Source: Alligator mississippiensis (taxonomy: Eukaryota; Chordata; Crocodylia; Alligatoridae). From it: 64,000 bases of DNA. The position numbers and the translations under genes were made by a program. Shown here piece by piece: positions 47,750-57,052 of the stretch. Below the pieces are notes generated by a model, which did no database searches, was not told where the DNA came from, and saw only the letters and a list, made by a program, of their open reading frames with translations. Every line of letters starts with the position of its first letter. Within the stretch, counting starts at the first letter, position 1. The DNA lies in assembly GCF_030867095.1 (NCBI RefSeq), contig NC_081833.1:70831895-70895894 (forward strand), read 5' to 3'.

Positions 47750-48310
47750 TGGTGATGCTGAGTCCGTATTCTGCCTGTTCAGTCAAGAGAAGGATGCCAC
47801 TGGAGCTGACCTTTCCAACTCCTTTCCTGCTGATGATTTCATTCCAGAAGTTAGAGTCCCTTCTGACTTTGGCATTGAAATCAGTCAGAAAAATAAGATT
47901 GTCTCCCTCCAGAATGTCAGAGAGGACTCGGTCAAGGTTTGCATAGAATTCCTCTTTGGTTTCTTTGGTGGCATCTAGAGTCAGGGCATATGTGCTGATG
48001 ACAGTGGCATATTGGCTCCCTGCCAGTTTAAGACAGAGTCATGAGGAGCTCATTAACTCCCACAGAGAATTCATTGAATTGGCTTATGAATTCATTCTTA
48101 ATGGCAAAACCAACGCTGGGAAGTTGGTGTTCTCCTTCCTGTTTACCCTTCCAGAAGAAGGTATAGCCTCTTCCATGTTCTTTGAGCTACCCATTTCCCA
48201 CTCATTGAGTGTCTCAGTGCAGACACATCAATATTGTGTTGCCTCAGTTCTCAGGCCACGATTGCAGTGTAGCACTCTGGGCATTCACTATTAGGGTTGT
48301 CCATGAGGCT
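47750..48310 (-). pseudogene. APE-type endonuclease domain, degraded
   Basis: Minus-strand translation across frames gives SLMDNPNSECPEC near 48300, then ISTYALTLDATKETKEEFYANLD and LIFLTDFNAKV near 47870, and ITNTQC near 47760. These match the order of motifs in LINE AP endonucleases, where the usual GDFNA motif reads TDFNA here. Several stops interrupt it. The family role is nicking target DNA to prime reverse transcription; this copy cannot do so. Confidence 0.78.
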
Positions 48311-48990
48311 CCTGATGTTCCAGATTCTGAAAATAATGGTGCATCTTCACTGGTATTTTTGACCTCAGTAAAGATGATCCCACTGGACTTGGTTATCCAA
48401 TCAGGAATATATACAGAATACTGTAGTCGACAGGCTGTGTTCAGGGCTCCTTTTCTAGCCCCTTCCCCATGTGGGGTGTGCAGAGCAGATCCTGAAGAGG
48501 GCTTTTCAGTCACAGTTACAGTTGCTGACTTACAATTCAGTCTCATCCAAGTCCTAGACAACCTTCTTGTATCTGCCACCTTCATGCCTGTTCATGACTA
48601 GGAGCTTCCAGACCTCACAATCCTGCTCTCATTGCCATTCGCTAGTCACCAAAGAGCTCAAGGAATGTGCTGGCATGGAAGATGCCTGTGCATGACTTCT
48701 TCTATTGTGGAGAAACTGCCACACCTCCGCTTCTACATGGCTCTTGATAGAATGGGACCTTGATCCAATCGCCAGGAAACCAAGACACTAGGGATTTTGT
48801 TCTGCTGCAGCCTCCATCCATCTTTGCAGCTATTGAGATTTAACATCTGCCTGCTCCATCACTGAAGACTTGTAGACCCATAGCTGGGAGTTGGGCAGGC
48901 TTATTATAGTGGCAACCTGTACTCACCATGTCACAGCATTGTCAAAGGATATACCTGGCTTTCCAGGAGGGAAACCATTGCCATGTGCTG

Positions 48991-50089
48991 TCCTCACCAC
49001 GTCCTGCTGGTGCTGCGCTGCTTGGTCTTATTCATCAGAATTACCCCTGCATATTTCACTGCAATGACCTTATTCACAGCTGAAGGTCATTCTTCTATCC
49101 GCTACCTGTGGACACTCCGGGTAGCAGTGCAGCTCTACCCCACAGGAACTATGTATAGCAGTATCATGGCAATTGACAGCTCCTCTTCCCACAATTTACA
49201 ATCGGACAGATGTGTTCCGATTTCTTGCTTGTTTTTGTGCTGCCTGTTCAGCAGGAAAGGGCTCATTTGGAAGCCAGAATATGACTTTAGGTCAAGAAGG
49301 AAAGCGTATATTCTAGACCAAATTCAGTTTTTGGAGGGCACAGTTCCACTAATTCAAGGGAATAATTTAGGGCTGAATTTAGTCCATCATGGAACATCAG
49401 GCAGAAAACACAGTAAGTCTCCTCCCTGACATGTTGCATTTGTTAAAGCTGGGCACAAGAGAGGCTGTGCTTCTGAGTATTACATGATAGAAAGTAAATT
49501 TCTAGAGTTTCAAAAAAGAAAGCAGGACAAACAAGTTTCTTCTAGTGTTTAAAAAGTCTTCATGAATTTTAAATATGAGAGAGACAAAATTGAAGAAACA
49601 AAAAGAGTTCTCAGGATACCCAATGAACCTAGATTTCATGCATAATGCACAATATTTCAAAGGCATGTAAAATGGAGCAAGAATCAGGTGCCTTTGGTGT
49701 ATATACAGGGTACTTTATTTAAGTAAGATGGTGAGCTCTAGGTATCCAGAGGCTGAAAATGATGCCATCTTATTGGGTTGGAGAACGTCTCTTCACTTCG
49801 TATATCCACAAAAATGAAATGGATCCAGTTCATATGAAGTTGTGTAAAATCCATCCATTCTTGAAGGATTATTTTAACAGCTAAGTTTAGCAGTGTATAT
49901 ACTAGTTTTTTTTTGTTTTTTCTCTAAATATCTGCATGCACTATTAAATTTGCATACTCGGCTGACTTAAAGCTAATTAATGACATACTTAAAACTAATT
50001 TTAACTTGGCTATTCTTTGAGTGATGTCACTAGCTCGGCTCTAAAATTGAGCTAAAGGTCCTGGAACCAAAACATACTTAAGTAAGGCA
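48991..50089. other. Unassigned sequence
   Basis: No gene or confident repeat is recognised. A 148-aa frame at 48983-49429 begins in the LINE flank and shows no domain. Confidence 0.4.
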
Positions 50090-50097
50090 GTAGTTGT

Positions 50098-50786
50098 TAG
50101 GCCTGTGAGAAGCGGCTAGTATTCACTTCAGATTTGGATTTGGCTGATTTGGGGGACAGTGATTTTGATTTGGTGATTTGAATCACTGTCCCGATTTTTC
50201 GATTTGGCCGAATCTGATTTGGAGATTCGGCTGCTGCCGAATCTCTGAATCAGCCAGGCCAGGCCCATCCCCCGCCCACTCTCCCAGCCCTGCAATGTCT
50301 GCCCCACTCACCCCAGACCCCAGATTATTTTTTGTTTAAAAAAAAAAATAAGCCCCAACTCGGCGGGTGCTGCCGGGCAGGGGGTGATCCCCGTTGCCCC
50401 CTACAGCCCCATGCCTAATGGGTGGCTCCACACCAGCCCCATCTGGACCAGCTCCCCCCCTTTAGGGGGGAAAAAAAAAAAAAAAAAAAGAGAAAAGCCC
50501 CGCACTCATGGTTCCTGCTGGTGGGGGGATGATCCCTGCTGCCCCGCGCCACGTGAGGGGTTCTGCACAAGCCCCCAAAGTCCCCAGGCTGCTGCAAGAG
50601 AGGTGAGTCCTGGGGGTTTTCTTGGGTTCTTTTTTCTTAAAGGGCTGGAGTTGGCCTGGGTGGGGCACCTGTGTGGGGAGGCTGGGGGAGTGGGAGGGGG
50701 GTCACGGGGCTTGTGGCAGAGCCCTCCATGCAGTGGGGGCAGCAGGGATTGCCCCACTACCCAGTCACACCCGGTGAGCACTGAGG

Positions 50787-50821
<35 letters not shown>

Positions 50822-51196
50822 TACAGAGCTGGGGTGGGTGGGGGCAGCCATGTGGGGGGGCTGGGGGAACAGGTGGTGATTGTCAGGGGCCTGAAGGAGT
50901 GTGGGGGGATTGGTGGGGGCTGGCAGGGGTCCCCCCCATGGTACCCTCCCCCAGCCCCTCCCCCTCACCCCTAGTACTTACCAGCTCGGAGTCAGCTGCA
51001 GCTCCCTGCTACAGCCACCAGGGCCTGCCCGAATCCTCAAAGCTCTCTGAAACTTTTCAAAGCTCTCCAAATCTTTGGAATTGGTTTGGACCTTTAAATC
51101 GGTCCCCTGATTCGATTCAGATTTGGAGACTCGGCTACCAAATTGGGCCGAGTCTCCTTCGAATCTAATCGCCACCCAAAGCTCTGCACAGCCCTA
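50098..51196. mobile_element. 1,099-bp partly palindromic hAT-like element
   Basis: Ends read TAGGCCTGTGAGAAGC at the left and, inward from the right, TAGGGCTGTGCAGAGC, an imperfect terminal inverted repeat. Flanking 8-mers GTAGTTGT (50090-50097) and ATAGTTGT (51197-51204) match at seven of eight positions, as for hAT. Both subterminal regions are rich in 'gatttgg' and 'gattcgg' motifs in opposite orientation. The interior has repeated GC-rich units next to A-runs on the left (about 50339-50351, 50470-50489) and T-runs on the right (about 50629-50636, 50788-50817), so the whole element tends to fold back. No transposase is present. The 196-aa frame at 50384-50974 is low-complexity translation of this interior. 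Confidence 0.85.
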
Positions 51197-51204
51197 ATAG
51201 TTGT

Positions 51205-52104
51205 CACCCAGCATAACCAGTTATTAAACTGAGTATTATAAGCAGGAGGACAAAACTAAGGATTAAATACATACAGAGGTGGATCCCATTCATGTGACTT
51301 CTGTGCCTCAAATGCATTGCTTTCCTGCAGTGTTAAAGAAATACCTTGTTTATTTCTCAAGTCACACAAAGTCTGACAGGCATACAGAGTTAATTTCCGC
51401 CGTTCACGTGAATCTGTGACAAGATGACAGCTTTTGACACACTGTTTGATTGACCTAGAAAATTCTGAGAGAAGGAAAAGTGCTTAATTTACTTTGATAT
51501 AATTTCTAAATTTTCAGGTACTGGGAAACTGTTTGCTGAGAACAACATCAGTTTGAAGATTTTCTAATTATGTGTCTTGCAATCAATTCTTCTCTGGCAA
51601 CAAAGTCATTTCTTTTGGTCATAAGGGAAGGTACCATTGAAATGAAACTGCTTGGGTTGGCCCACAGCCCATTACACAGTGTTGTGCAGATATACCTAGA
51701 GGCAGTATTGTTACCTTCGTGTGGGCAGTTTGCCTGGGCTAATTAGCCCTGAGGAGAACTATATAATCATACAGAGCTAGTTTTGGTGTCCTTGGTGCCT
51801 TGCAGAGAGATCCTTTGTGGGAGAGGGTCACTCTTAACAATTTCAGAACTTGAGAACCATTTTAGAGGTGGTCCAAAGCATTTCAAACAACTTGAACAGG
51901 CAGCTTTTTGTTTCAAAATTTAAGATATTTATTTTAATATAAAAGGAATGGATTATACCTGAACCACATTTATACCTTTTTTTTTTTTTTTTCAAACCTT
52001 TCATATTTCAACTTTTTGTTGTAAATCAGGACAGTGGGGTATTTTTTTTTTTTTTAAATTACTGGAAAGAAAATATTGGTTACTGTCCAGCTCTCTAACA
52101 TAAA
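51205..52104. other. Unassigned sequence
   Basis: Nothing is recognised except T-runs at about 51979-51993 and 52041-52055. Confidence 0.4.
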
Positions 52105-52385
52105 GTGAGTTTGGCTAGGGACAGAAATTACACACACAAACTGGTGCAAGTGATTAGAAACTGGTTCAAATCTGTAACACAACAGAAGTTCAGCACATAT
52201 AAACCACTTTCAAAATGGCCGGAACAGGTTTAAGATAAACCTGTATGGATGTAGGCTGCTAGCCTTGGCCCAAGCTGTCTGCTTCAGCCATGCAGGAAGG
52301 TGTACTCTAGCACCCCCTGCCATCTGGCCTGGGCCACTGCAGGGATGTGGCTGCCTTTCCAGAATCAAAAGTGAATGTCTATTCA
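52105..52385. repeat. Possible dispersed DNA element
   Basis: The left part 'gggacagaaattacac' and the right part read inward, 'agacattcacttttgatt', might be a weak inverted repeat. The interior has a GC-rich right half distinct from its flanks, and 'gaaactggttcaaatctgta' resembles dispersed repeat wording. No target duplication was found. Confidence 0.3.
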
Positions 52386-53684
52386 CTTGCTTATCTGTTC
52401 AATCTGTGCAGTTTAGACCAACCTTTGAAGAATGAATTGAGTCAATCTTGGGCTTTTTGACTGTCTGTACTTATCCTTTATGTGTGCCCCATCTTTGGTC
52501 ATTCCTGAACTCTACCACATTCTTCCTATATGTAACTTAGAGCCTAGTATGCCAATATATTCAAAGACTGACACATTCTTTTTCTCTCTCCTCTCTTTTT
52601 TTCCCCCCCCCCTTACATTCACTCTAAGCTATATTTATCCATCTGTTGTTCCTGTATGAAAAGATGAAAAATTAAGCAGGCTTATTGCTATTTGTTGGTG
52701 AAGTGTGTTTCTCACAAGTGAGCTATATAAAATGCAGAATACTTGAAATGCCCCCTCTCTCATGAGATGTACATTTTAACCCATAAGTACAGCAGTGAAA
52801 GACTATATCTCAGTTTTAACTGTGAATTTCTTGGCTGGCATTTGATTGGGCTTTAGAAGCGATCACTGTCACAACTTCACCACACAATGTTATACTGTGT
52901 TTCATTTGTTTCTTAATATTAACTTTCCCATAATACCTGCTGCATATCTTTTTTTTGTGGATGCTTCTTACAAAAGCCTCTGAAAATATTAATCTGTATT
53001 CTCTCTGTTTTTCTGAGTTGTTTTCAGTGGATCTATATTTTTTTTTTTTTTCCTTTTATGTATAATAACAAAAAGGGCTACCTTTTTTAATAATCTTACC
53101 AACCGTATCATCAAATGATGGCTGTGACATGGTGCAGCTGCAATGAAAATGGGGAATGATACCATGTTTGTGCATTTATTCATTTAATTTAGTTACTCTG
53201 ATCTGAATTTATGAGCAGGATTTGGGTTTAAAGGGACTTGGGGAAAATAGTGTTTACCTTGCCAAAATAAATTCTTTTTCTTGCCTTATTCAGTAAGGTA
53301 GGAGCCCTAAGGGAAGCAAGGAGTCATACCTCTTCCTGTTGGCAAGGCACCAATTAAAAGCTGTGTGTCACATTCTGCATTGGCATAACTCGTTGTACCC
53401 TCATCAGTTTCAGAAGTTACATCTGTTCTAAAAAATGGGAATTTAGTCAAAATATGCAAGTTTTCTTTGGTTTGGGGGTTTGTTTTCAGTTTTTTTGGAT
53501 GGGGAAGGGGATGAGCTGGGTAAAGAGAGGAACATGATCCAAGGAGATCTTGTCACACTTCAGCTGTACACTAGTACAGTCTTTGTCTGGACTGGAAATA
53601 CTGTGGATGCTGTCATGTCCTCCAGGGAAGTTTATTTTGACCGTAAAAGCTTGTTCTCTGTAGAAAAAAGGCAGGTGCAGTGCT
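52386..53684. other. Unassigned AT-rich sequence
   Basis: Nothing is recognised apart from a T-run at about 53039-53051. Confidence 0.4.
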
Positions 53685-53835
53685 TCTGGGACTACCCTGG
53701 ATCTCTGAAGACTGGGATTCAATCACTTGCTGTACCACAGACATCCAGTATGATCCTGAGCAAATCTCTCAGCCTTTCTGTGCCTCAGTTCCACTTTGGC
53801 TAAATGATAAATATATTTCTCTACCACACCAGAAT
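53685..53835 (+). repeat. MIR-like CORE-SINE relic
   Basis: 'gatcctgagcaaatctctca' followed by 'tttctgtgcctcagttccac' matches the order of the MIR-type core region. An upstream 'actgggattcaatcacttgc' may be the decayed box-B segment. The copy is diverged. Confidence 0.65.
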
Positions 53836-54338
53836 ATTATGAACATAAATCCACTCAAGATTGGTGATAACTTGATATACTCTGATGGGGTATGGTAGAT
53901 TCAAGTACCTCTCCAAGTTGATAGCAATCATTTCCTTGCAGTAGTTTTAACTACTAATAATTCTCCAGTCTGCGTGGATATTTTATCTTGTTCATTAACT
54001 CCTTGTACTAGACTTTTTGCTAATGGATACTGGTTACAAGCTTGCAAATGGTTTTAGCAGCAGTGTACAGATAGCAGCATAATGTATTACAGTTCTTGGA
54101 GCCAAATTCCTTTAAAAAATGATATAGCAGTCTATTATAGAGGTCCAACTCAGCAGTGGGGAATAGTCTACAGGATTATTGCTATATGATGTTGCAGGAG
54201 CTCATTTGTTTTGATGGGTATTATTTATGTTGTGTTCAATTTTGGGGGTGTGTGTTAACATCACTTTAGGTTAAAGAGCCCAAATCAGGTCTGGGCCCTA
54301 CTCTGTTAAACGATGTAAAAATAAATAGGAAAACATCA
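53836..54338. other. Unassigned AT-rich sequence
   Basis: Nothing is recognised. Confidence 0.4.
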
Positions 54339-54346
54339 TGCCAAGC

Positions 54347-54506
54347 CAGCACCATGCCTAGACTCCTGGCAGCCCCAGGCAAACTTTTAGTATCCCCCTT
54401 CACCAGAGATAATGGCAATAATAACTTTTAAACTACCATTTTCAGCCCCTTTTCTGTCCGGGCTGCAGGTGGCCACCCAGTTTGCCCATGCCTGGGTCCA
54501 GCCCAG
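54347..54506. mobile_element. 160-bp hAT-like MITE
   Basis: Flanked by TGCCAAGC (54339-54346) and TGCCAAAC (54507-54514), seven of eight bases identical, the duplication length of hAT elements. The left end CAGCACCATGCCTAG and right end (inward) CTGGGCTGGACCCAG resemble each other only loosely. The interior 'aggcaaacttttagtatccc' is wording I associate with a vertebrate DNA repeat. It has no coding capacity. Confidence 0.65.
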
Positions 54507-54514
54507 TGCCAAAC

Positions 54515-55865
54515 TCACAATCTAAGGAATGTATGTGAGCAGGACTGGAATGAGTCTCACTAACTATAAAGGATTATTATGAAATAAAACAATGCATCCT
54601 CATCTTCCCCTAATGATAGGGAATCCTCTTTTAATAGTGTAAAAGCAAGAGACCCTATTTCTTTGCAACAGGTATAAAATATACAATGGGGACAAGTTGT
54701 CTATCTGCCATTGCCTATTGCTAACATAGGCATATTTACTAAAGTGTCTTCCCTCTTTCCCTACCCATTCCCCACTTACTGCTTAATTATTCCACCTCTC
54801 TTCTTTAGATCCTGTGCCTAATGAGGGGAAACTAGACAAATCCCTTAACAACCCCTAGGCTGAGGGGTTGAATGAGTCATATGATAGCTTTGTGAAGAAG
54901 AAAGAAGGCCTGCTGATTGTTACAGCGCTCCTCTCTTTCTCTCGTATTTAAACCATACTCCAAGGCACTTCAGCTGCGGTAGAACCGACTGCCCCTAGCC
55001 AAGCTTGCCTTGGCAGTACTGCCAGCCATGCAAGCACAGACCCCGAAAACACATTCTTTAACTTCTCCCTAATCCTACCCTTGCATGGTTTGAGTCATCC
55101 CCCTCCTGGAAAATTGGCAATCACATCTAGTTACTCCTCCTTTATGCCTGAGGTTTTCCAAAAGACAAGAGCAGCTGGTTCTCTTGTGCCTATCATGTCT
55201 TGCCACAAGTTCCAGTGCTGGCCAATACACGCTTCCTGACAGCTGTCTCATTCCCAGCCTCCGGCAGAGGGCTGTGGTTGTATTTGTGGGCGGCAGAAAA
55301 TGTAAGCTGCTAAAATGAAAAGATGCAATGGGCCAAATTTCTTGTGCGCAACCTCCACCGAACTTACACAGGGGTGTATTGGACCCCTTCTTTTTTAGAC
55401 CTTCCAAAACGATAAGCACCAGGCAACAATAATAGTTCAAGCCCATGGTTATTCTTTTTTTATTTCTCCTAATCTGGGCCTATCTGAAGTCTCTCTTTAC
55501 AAATTCAAAAGGCTTCTACTCATTCCCTGCCCCAAACAATATTCTTTGTGTTAATATATTCCTTCCCCTTGGAGAAAAGAGAGCCTATATCATGGCAGGA
55601 AGCCCAGCAGAAGTAGCATACAGCAACCTTAAGAGCACAAAAGTCCCTCCCTGAGAACACCCTGCTGATGAGGATGAATTAAAGGAGTTGCGAACTCTCA
55701 CCTCGCATGACTTCTATTGTGGTCTGCCACAAGAAGTGGTAGCCTGGCAAGCACCCAGTTGGTTTCAGTCCTACATGAGTTTTCTGGCAGCTATCTGCTT
55801 CCCTGCGTCCAGGAGAAGGCTGTGGCTGCACTTGTGGGTGACGGGAATCTGAGGCTTTTCAGGCG
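54515..55865. other. Unassigned sequence with a diverged repeat pair
   Basis: Two similar stretches, about 55190-55300 and 55715-55850, share 'gccacaag', 'cagctgtct/cagctatct' and 'ggctgtggttgtatttgtgg/ggctgtggctgcacttgtgg' in the same order and orientation. This is an old direct duplication or two copies of one unrecognised repeat. The 123-aa minus frame across the first copy shows no domain. Confidence 0.45.
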
Positions 55866-56632
55866 TGTGATGTGCCAGTGAGCAAAGCTGGATGAAACCT
55901 TTCTTGAGTGTGTGGTGGCATCCCCTTTATTACAAATGGCAAATAAAAAATAAAATACAGGAGAATGAGGATTTTACCAACATCCTATACAAAGCCTGTG
56001 ACTGGGCAGTGGGGGTATATAAAACCCAGAAAAGAGCAGCATAGGATGGGTTAATGAAGGAGCCAACTGCACCTAGCTGTGACTGAGCTGCTAATTAGAA
56101 ACACCTGCTTAAAAAAAACAGACTGGGGGGGGGAACAGCAGAGAGACAGAGCAAGGTTTTGAGGGAAACTATGGAGAGGAGATAGTTGTGGGGTGCAAAA
56201 AACTGAGAAAGAGAGTAGCCAGCCCCAGTCTGGGCAGTGGTTTGAGGCTGGGCACGCAGCTTCTGGACTCTGGGGTGAGTTTTGAGTTTTTTATTGTACC
56301 TGAGAGGAGTGAGAGACTGAGCATCCCCGGACAGAATGGACCAGTTGGTCAAAATTGTAGCTGCTCTGGGCTGGTCCGTATGATCGTGTTTCAGTCCTGG
56401 ATGGCCCTTGTCGGTCAGGGGTAAACCCCTGTTTTGGTGCCGTGTCCTAAGGGTAAAACTGCTCTTTGGACCTATTCCTACAACCAAAATGCTCCAAGGT
56501 GCAGTTCAGGGACTACGGGAGGGGCCTGGAAGGCAGTGAGGGTAATGGTCAGAAGTGGTGTAGGATGGCTTAAAGCCAAAGGAGCAAGGGGTCCTAGTCA
56601 AAGGCCAAGTGGCCAAGGATTGTATGTCACAT
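55866..56632 (+). mobile_element. Possible solo LTR with TATA box
   Basis: Begins TGTGATGTGCC and ends ATGTCACA, giving TG...CA ends with a short inverted repeat. A strong TATA box 'gtatataaaaccc' lies about 150 bp in (about 56013), followed by a long GC-richer stretch with no viral genes. This layout (short upstream part, long downstream part) resembles the securely bounded LTR-like insertion at 43123-44006. The flanks show no convincing target duplication, so boundaries are provisional. Confidence 0.42.
56013..56024 (+). promoter_or_regulatory. TATA box of the possible LTR
   Basis: The sequence 'gtatataaaacc' is a good TATA box. Its position inside a TG...CA bounded element suggests an LTR promoter. 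Activity is unknown. Confidence 0.45.
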
Positions 56633-56879
56633 CATAGCTCCAGTCCTGACAAGCTGGCTTCCTGCCTTAGAGAAGGGAGCAATAGAGAACGGACTGGTAC
56701 CTGGTGCAGCCAGAGAGCGGGCATTAGGGAAGATGTTGGGAGGGATAAAACCATCCCAGGTTGCTGAAGGCACTGAAGGTCTTAGTGCCAGCACTGAGGG
56801 TGCTGATGTTTGCTGCCTCCTATTTGCACTCTATTTACTATTTATAAGTTTTACTTCTTAACTGTCCAAGCCCACAAGG

Positions 56880-57052
56880 CCTGGAAGTGACTCCTTGCCA
56901 GAAGTGGTGCAAGCACCTACTCTGCACACTTTTAAGACACATTTAAATGCCTACCTTGCTGGGATCCTTTGATCCTGGCTGACTTTGTGCCCCCTGGACC
57001 CGATGATCTTACGAGGTCCCTTCCAGCCCTAATGTCTATGAAATAATGTGGT
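56880..57052 (+). repeat. CR1 LINE 3' end fragment
   Basis: The 3' end of a CR1 in plus orientation: 'ggaagtgactccttgccaga' (late 3' region) through 'gatgatcttacgaggtccct' and 'tccagccctaatgtctatga'. The final 'gtctatgaaataatg' is a decayed tail repeat. It is 5'-truncated, with no reverse transcriptase left. Confidence 0.82.

Larger units (their letters stand above)
47041..48990 (-). mobile_element. Non-CR1 LINE with APE endonuclease and RT, internally deleted
   Basis: Minus-strand remains of an endonuclease-plus-reverse-transcriptase retroelement distinct from the CR1 copies. From high to low coordinates: a 5' region (about 48990-48310), an AP-endonuclease-like domain (about 48310-47750) and a short reverse transcriptase piece with YADD (47489-47506). 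A full element would have more than a kilobase between the endonuclease and YADD; here there are about 240 bp, so the middle was deleted. Many stops and frameshifts are present. The clade is not assigned with confidence. The high-coordinate boundary is approximate. Confidence 0.8.

Noticed and set aside
50384..50974. 196-aa glycine/proline-rich frame
   Set aside because: It lies wholly inside the 1,099-bp hAT-like element and translates its low-complexity interior, with long phenylalanine and lysine runs from T- and A-tracts.
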